A DNA stretch of 64,000 nucleotides. Source: JBCBGF01 sp038526915. Lineage in GTDB: Bacteria; Pseudomonadota; Alphaproteobacteria; Rhodobacterales; Rhodobacteraceae. The number at the start of each line of letters is the position of its first letter. Positions within the stretch are counted from its first letter, which is position 1. The notes under the pieces are model-generated. The model saw only the letters and a program-made list of their open reading frames with translations. It was not told the origin of the DNA and ran no database searches. Below, in pieces: positions 59,673 to 64,000 of the stretch. The stretch lies in the NCBI GenBank assembly GCA_038526915.1, contig JBCBGF010000003.1:186001-250000 (forward strand). The letters run 5' to 3'. The position numbers and the translations under genes were made by a program.

Positions 59673-59891
59673 GTGACCCACCACCCCCAAATCTTCGAAA
59701 AGTCACATGACTCCGATGATATCGACAGGCTTGTCGAAGAAATAGCGCGCCACCCCGAGCGTGCGGACGAAATTAAGGTCGCCTTGCGCGCGCGTCTTAC
59801 AGGGGACACCACAGATCGCGCGGACCCCCCTAAACCCGCGCGCGCGGAACAGATTGATCTCGACGAGTTCTGGGACAACGTTCCGATCTAA
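59673..59891 (+). CDS. Small acidic hypothetical protein
   Basis: 72 residues from GTG 59673, with GGGAGG about 10 nt upstream. It is helical and charged (DDIDRLVEEIARHPERADEI), ending in an acidic tail (IDLDEFWDNVPI). No family is recognised. A perfect hairpin follows. Confidence 0.55.
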   Translation: MTHHPQIFEKSHDSDDIDRLVEEIARHPERADEIKVALRARLTGDTTDRADPPKPARAEQIDLDEFWDNVPI

Positions 59892-59898
59892 ATGCAGG

Positions 59899-59922
59899 AC
59901 GGTGCCGGGGTTCCGGCACCGT
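59899..59922. terminator. Hairpin after small gene
   Basis: ACGGTGCCGG, GGTT, CCGGCACCGT: ten perfect pairs. No T-run follows, so it may end transcription weakly or stabilise the 3' end. Confidence 0.5.
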
Positions 59923-60101
59923 TGACCTGTATCAAAGTCAGCCCCCCGTTCCCCCTCCATACTTGACCACAGCCCCACTCACTGAGGGTTGTGTGTGTGA
60001 TTTTTGATCTAACGACTTTTCCTTTCGTGCCCCCGGGCGGCCAATTTGCCCGCACCGGTGTGCTAAACACTCAGATTTGCCCGCTGCAAAAGGGACCTGC
60101 C

Positions 60102-60326
60102 ATGCTGACCCAAGACGCTGCGAACCTCGAAACTACCGCGCCGGATATCGACAACGCCCGGCGCACGAAACTACGTGCGGCCATCGCCCAACTCCTCCGC
60201 GAACCCGCCCTGGGGCAATCGGTGGCCCGCCGCATCCCACGCAGAAAGCCCGACAACCGGCCCCCGCGCAGTGACGCCGAGACTGCGCTTGCGGTCTTGC
60301 TCAGTCGCCGAAGGAGAGACATGTGA
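60102..60326 (+). CDS. Small hypothetical protein upstream of fadJ
   Basis: 74 residues from ATG 60102, with AAAGGGA ahead. The N-terminus is helical, with a basic C-terminal half (SVARRIPRRKPDNRPPRSD, then LLSRRRRDM). Unknown function; could bind nucleic acid. Its stop overlaps the next very small gene (GTGA). Confidence 0.5.
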   Translation: MLTQDAANLETTAPDIDNARRTKLRAAIAQLLREPALGQSVARRIPRRKPDNRPPRSDAETALAVLLSRRRRDM

Positions 60327-60484
60327 TCGATTGGCCAAAAGACCCCCGGTCCGGCGTGACGCCGGCCGAAAAGTCCGTTCTCCTGCGCCGATTGCGCCGA
60401 ACGGTGAAGGAGCTGCAAGAGTTGGGCTTTACGGTCCCACCGCAGCTGATGGCGCTGGCACGCAGCGCGTCGGGCGACGACTAG
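60323..60484 (+). CDS. Very small hypothetical protein, coupled to the preceding gene
   Basis: 53 residues starting at GTG 60323 in a GTGA overlap. One amphipathic helix (EKSVLLRRLRRTVKELQELG) then a Pro-containing second helix. No family is recognised. The two genes form a tiny operon 130 bp before fadJ. Confidence 0.45.
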   Translation: MIDWPKDPRSGVTPAEKSVLLRRLRRTVKELQELGFTVPPQLMALARSASGDD

Positions 60485-60616
60485 GGCACTATCGTCCGTT
60501 TGCCGCTCTGACCCGGAAAACCTGCGCGGCGCTTGCGTTTGCGCGCTTGCTGGCTAGAACCTTGTTCCTACAAGAACCGCGTCCGCCCCGGGCGCGGCTG
60601 AAAACGGGGACAGGGA

Positions 60617-62713
60617 ATGGGGGATCCGGTCAGGTATCATATCTCTGACGGTGTGGCAGTTCTCACCATCGCCAACCCACCGGTCAATGCGTTGTCCCAT
60701 CCGGTCAGGGCAAAGCTTCACTCGCTGATTGAACGCTGTTCTGTCGACGGCAATATCAAAGCAATCGTGATTGCCGCTGAAGGCCGGACCTTTCCCGCCG
60801 GCGCGGATATTTCCGAGTTTGGCAAAAAAGCCGAGCAGCCGTTGCTGCCTGACCTTTGCTCTACCATCGAAGCCATTGAAAAACCTGTCGTTGCGGCGAT
60901 CCACGGGACCGCGCTGGGCGGCGGGTTCGAAATCGCGCTGGCCGCCCACGCCCGCGTGGCCGATGCCCGGGCCGTCGTGGGATTGCCAGAGGTCAAGCTG
61001 GGCCTCATCCCCGGCGCAGGCGGCACGCAGCGCGCGCCGCGCCTGGCCGGTGCGGCGGCAGCGCTTGATATGATGTTGTCGGGCGACCCGGTCCCTGCAA
61101 CGAAAGCGCAGGAATGGGGCCTGGTCGATGCCGTGAGCCAAGACGATGTCGTCGCCGCCGCCGTGACCTTGGCCGGTCGCCTGGCCGATCAGGAGGTGCC
61201 GCCCTTGCGCGCCTGCGAACGCGAACCGGCCCGCAAGGATCCCGGCGCCTGGGCCAATGAGATCGCAAGACGCCGCAAAGCCTTGGAAAACAGCCCGGTA
61301 ATCGCGCCCAAGCGGATCGTCGATTGCGTCGAAGCGGTCCAGCTTTTGCCCTTTGATGCGGCATTGGCGTTTGAACGGGCGGCGTTCGAGGATGTGCTGA
61401 AATCCGATCAGTCGGCAGCCCTGCGACACGCATTTTTCGCCGAACGCCGCGCGGCCAAGCAGCCCGATCTGGCGGGTGTCGCACCGCATAACATCGAAAA
61501 GATCGGGATCGTGGGCGGCGGCACCATGGGGTCGGGCATCGCGGTGGCCTGTCTCGATGCCGGACTGCCGGTGATCCTGGTGGAAAAGGATATCGAAGCC
61601 CTGGAGGCGGCGGTCGAGCGGGTGATCGATATCTACGACCGCCAGGTTGCCCGCAAAAAACTGAGCCCCGAGGCCCGCGACAAGCGCGTCGCCAACCTCA
61701 ACGGCCACCCCGAGCTTGGCGCGCTGGCCGAGGCGGACCTGATCGTTGAGACCGTGCCGGAAGACGCCAAGCTCAAGCACGATGTCTTTGCCAAATTGAA
61801 CGCCATTGCCCGACCGGGCACGATCCTGGCGACAAACACATCCTATCTGGATCTCAATGAGATCGCCCAAGCCTCGGGCCGTCCTGCGATGGTTGTGGGG
61901 CTACACTTTTTCTCGCCCGCGCAGATCATGCGCCTGATCGAAGTCGTCCCAGGTGCCGTCACGTCGCCCGAGGTGACGGCCACGGCCTTTGCGCTTGCCC
62001 GCAGGCTGGGCAAGATCGGCGTGCGGGCGGGTGTGACCGATGGCTTTGTGGGCAATCGCGTGCTGGCCGCCTACCGCCAAGCCGCCGAATACCTTCTGGA
62101 AGACGGTGCCTCGGTGCAGGAGATCGACAATGCGATGCGTGCCTTCGGCTTTCCCTTGGGCCCCTTCCAGGTCGCGGACCTTGCCGGCCTCGATATCGCC
62201 TGGGCCCGCCGCCGACGCCTTGCTGCCACGCGCGATCCCGCGCAACGCTATGTGACGATACCCGACAGGCTGTGTGAACTGGGCCGGTTGGGCCGCAAGG
62301 TCGGGCGCGGCTGGTACATCTATCCGCGCGGCGGCAACCGCCTGGGCGAGGTTGATCCCGAAGTGACGTCGATCATCAACGAAGAACGTCTCTTCCAGGG
62401 GATCAAACCACGAAGCTTCACGGCGGACGAGATCCAGCGGCGCTGCCTGTTGGCGATGATCAACGAAGGTACGCGATTGCTGGAAGAAGGGATCGCGCTG
62501 CGCCCGTCGGACATCGATGTGGTGATGATGCACGGCTTTGCGTTCCCGCGCTGGCGCGGCGGGCCAATGAAGGCCGCCGACATCATCGGCCTGATGCAGG
62601 TGCGCAAGGAAATGCAGGCGCTCGCGGAAAGCGATCGGTTCTTTTGGCGGCCGGCCGAGCTTCTAACCGAGCTGATCAAGAACGGCCGAAATTTCGAGAC
62701 GCTGAACGTCTGA
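60617..62713 (+). CDS. fadJ: Multifunctional beta-oxidation enzyme, enoyl-CoA hydratase/3-hydroxyacyl-CoA dehydrogenase
   Basis: 698 residues. The N-terminal crotonase domain (1-190) has the oxyanion-hole segment IHGTALGGGFEIALAAHARV and the catalytic Glu in VGLPEVKLGLIPGAGGT. The dehydrogenase NAD site starts near 295 (IGIVGGGTMGSGIAVACL), with HFFSPAQIM carrying the catalytic His and GFVGNRVLAAY. Two helical C-terminal domains follow. No thiolase or regulator lies next to it. The name fadJ is chosen over fadB by overall type only. Confidence 0.92.
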   Translation: MGDPVRYHISDGVAVLTIANPPVNALSHPVRAKLHSLIERCSVDGNIKAIVIAAEGRTFPAGADISEFGKKAEQPLLPDLCSTIEAIEKPVVAAIHGTALGGGFEIALAAHARVADARAVVGLPEVKLGLIPGAGGTQRAPRLAGAAAALDMMLSGDPVPATKAQEWGLVDAVSQDDVVAAAVTLAGRLADQEVPPLRACEREPARKDPGAWANEIARRRKALENSPVIAPKRIVDCVEAVQLLPFDAALAFERAAFEDVLKSDQSAALRHAFFAERRAAKQPDLAGVAPHNIEKIGIVGGGTMGSGIAVACLDAGLPVILVEKDIEALEAAVERVIDIYDRQVARKKLSPEARDKRVANLNGHPELGALAEADLIVETVPEDAKLKHDVFAKLNAIARPGTILATNTSYLDLNEIAQASGRPAMVVGLHFFSPAQIMRLIEVVPGAVTSPEVTATAFALARRLGKIGVRAGVTDGFVGNRVLAAYRQAAEYLLEDGASVQEIDNAMRAFGFPLGPFQVADLAGLDIAWARRRRLAATRDPAQRYVTIPDRLCELGRLGRKVGRGWYIYPRGGNRLGEVDPEVTSIINEERLFQGIKPRSFTADEIQRRCLLAMINEGTRLLEEGIALRPSDIDVVMMHGFAFPRWRGGPMKAADIIGLMQVRKEMQALAESDRFFWRPAELLTELIKNGRNFETLNV

Positions 62714-62716
62714 ACG

Positions 62717-63718
62717 TCACAGGCTGCGACGTGGTTGTCCGCGGTAATGGCGCAGCCGTGCGAACAAATCATGCCCCATCTGATGCGCGACGTAAGGCGT
62801 GTCGAGGGGCAGCCAGTTCTCGGCGATTTTCGTCCCCTCCAGCCGGTAGAAATCCATCACCGGGATCCGGATGAACTTGCCCGTGGCGGGCATGCCCAGA
62901 AACTCGTCGGAATGGGTGCCGGTCACGACCCCGCCGGTGACGGCATAGGGCCCGTCGCTGATCCGTATGAAATGCCCCTCGGCCGCGCGGTCGGGGAAGG
63001 CGCGCAGGAACGGGATCTGGTGGTGCGCGCGAAACCCTTCCAATCCGCGGCACATCCCGATGCCGGACGCAGCGTAGTACATGAAGTGTTCGGTCCAATA
63101 ATCGGCGTGCGGCATGGAGTCGAGCGACACGCCGTCAAAGCTGAGAAGGGCCTCATGCATCGCAAACACCGTCTCCAGCGCATCCGGCCCGTCCCAAGGG
63201 GCCGCGTCGGGCCGCAGCCCGTCCTGGGTTGCGGGTCCAGGCCACATCCCCTCGGTGCCAAGCGACGGGGGCAGGGGCCAGAGCCCGGCCTGACGTTTGA
63301 GATCCATCAGATCCAGCATCACATGGCTTTCGCGCAACCGGTCACCATCCAGCCAATGCGCCTCGGCATAGCGCAGATGAACAACGCCATATGTGGCTGG
63401 GATATCAAGCAGATCGGCGACGAAGCTGCCTTGCAGGTGTCCGATGGCCGCCACCAGGTGGGGCGCACGTTTGCGCTTTAGCCGTGGATCGTCCCGGTTG
63501 TCGCCGCCCACAAATATCAGGTCGCGGCGTTCGACATCCGGCAGGGCCTGCCGGATCGTGGCCCAGAACGCCGCAATCGCTTCATGCCCGCTGAGATCGC
63601 CCCAAGGGTGACCCGCATGAACCACCGCGTCCCCGTGATAGACATCGGAGATCGGTGCACCGTCCAGAAGCGCCAGGAGAAGATCCCGGGTCTGGGCTTT
63701 GAGTTGTGGGGGGGCCAT
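62717..63718 (-). CDS. SnoaL-like polyketide cyclase/NTF2-fold protein, two domains
   Basis: 333 residues from ATG 63718, with AGGAAG ahead; ATG 63733 is possible. Two similar SnoaL-like halves can be seen: the first includes HPWGDLSGHEAIAAFWATIRQALPDVERRD, positions about 42-72, and the second HADYWTEHFMYYAASGIG, then LEGFRAHHQIPFLRAFPD. Family members fold as alpha+beta cones and include cyclases, hydrolases and isomerases. The gene is divergent from a second SnoaL-like gene at the window edge. Confidence 0.85.
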   Translation of the reverse strand: MAPPQLKAQTRDLLLALLDGAPISDVYHGDAVVHAGHPWGDLSGHEAIAAFWATIRQALPDVERRDLIFVGGDNRDDPRLKRKRAPHLVAAIGHLQGSFVADLLDIPATYGVVHLRYAEAHWLDGDRLRESHVMLDLMDLKRQAGLWPLPPSLGTEGMWPGPATQDGLRPDAAPWDGPDALETVFAMHEALLSFDGVSLDSMPHADYWTEHFMYYAASGIGMCRGLEGFRAHHQIPFLRAFPDRAAEGHFIRISDGPYAVTGGVVTGTHSDEFLGMPATGKFIRIPVMDFYRLEGTKIAENWLPLDTPYVAHQMGHDLFARLRHYRGQPRRSL

Positions 63719-63809
63719 GGGTCTTCCTTGCATTCGTGTGCAAAGAGTGTTGCGTCATTCCGCGACCGCTGTCTAGCTTTGGCGGAAATCCATTTGGAGG
63801 TGATTTGCC

Positions 63810-64000
63810 ATGAAAGGGTCCCGTCCCGAACAAGCGGTGCTGAGCCGCGATACCGATATGTCCAAGACCGACGCCACCCGGGCCGTCATCGAAGGGATGG
63901 TCGATGGCCTGAACGACCACCGCATCGCGGATATCGGCGAGTTCTTTGCCGAAGGCTTTGGTTGGTATGGGAACCAGGGCTGTGGCACGAAAAACGGGCT
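63810..64000 (+). CDS. SnoaL-like protein, N-terminal part, cut by window edge
   Basis: The first 63 codons of a frame open to the end of the window; ATG 63810, with TTTGGAGG ahead. It resembles the start of SnoaL-like ester cyclases (ATRAVIEGMVDGLNDHRIAD, then FFAEGFGWYGNQG). It shares a promoter region with the divergent SnoaL-like gene, so both probably act together. Confidence 0.75.
   Translation, partial: MKGSRPEQAVLSRDTDMSKTDATRAVIEGMVDGLNDHRIADIGEFFAEGFGWYGNQGCGTKNG

Noticed and set aside
60554..61870. A 438-codon minus-strand frame opposite fadJ
   Set aside because: fadJ motifs are complete on the plus strand and the antisense protein has no recognisable domain.
1..64000. CRISPR array
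   Set aside because: No regularly spaced direct repeats of 24-40 bases were seen; the repeat groups found are inverted or only two copies.

Overview
The window joins two very different pieces of DNA. Positions 1 to about 22,080 are an accessory region with lower and uneven GC. From the tRNA-His gene (22,082-22,158) to the right end is high-GC chromosomal DNA of a marine-type alphaproteobacterium, most likely Rhodobacterales (Roseobacter group). The assignment rests on an RpoH-type sigma factor, a DUF6476 protein, an XRE/DUF2083 regulator beside an ABC operon, phn/ugp transport operons, the ligase-exonuclease repair pair and an A73, G-1-less tRNA-His. It is read from gene families only; no alignment was possible.

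Accessory region (1-22,080). The left edge holds the catalytic end of a P4-type integrase and an AlpA-like regulator. Next come exported proteins: a lipoprotein, a Tat-exported metzincin-like metalloprotease and a trypsin-like serine protease, then a lipoprotein/secreted-protein pair on the other strand. A palindrome-rich spacer (5.6-5.8 kb) precedes a plasmid- or ICE-like module of two P-loop ATPases of the HerA/TraG/VirD4 kind, a small unknown protein, a replication-relaxation protein split by an in-frame TAG, a small zinc-ribbon protein and a primase-like protein with a degenerate zinc site. Cargo follows: a Mom/GNAT-like plus papain-fold fusion coupled to a membrane protein, and a FimB-type recombinase. 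On the minus strand lie two Ser/Thr kinases (one split by an in-frame TAG) with a PP2C phosphatase, and a DUF5131/TcmP pair. The right end has a coiled-coil DNA-binding protein, a Rep-like HTH protein, iteron-like repeats and two very small proteins. No relaxase or type IV secretion channel is visible.

Core region (22,082-64,000). In order: DUF1127 and an AEC transporter; a leftward block with DeoR regulator, phnD-phnC-phnE-phnE, HAD phosphatase and ugpB-A-E-C, which together look like uptake and dephosphorylation of organic phosphorus compounds; NUDIX, phosphoesterase, DUF6476, RluA-type pseudouridine synthase and rpoH; a Gfo/Idh oxidoreductase, DUF4389 and a Kef-type antiporter; PepF; an ATP-dependent ligase with its exonuclease; a HIBADH-like dehydrogenase; a liv-type ABC operon with a divergent XRE regulator; a response regulator, small membrane protein and symporter-fused histidine kinase; an orphan FliM/FliN-like protein; a DUF442 phosphatase near an ArsR regulator; small proteins; a FadJ-type beta-oxidation protein; and two divergent SnoaL-like genes, the last cut by the window edge.

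The best candidates for undescribed biology are the Mom-like/papain fusion with its membrane partner (11.4-13.9 kb), the kinase-phosphatase cluster beside DUF5131/TcmP (14.7-20.0 kb), and the palindrome and iteron regions at 5.6-5.8 and 21.3-21.5 kb.
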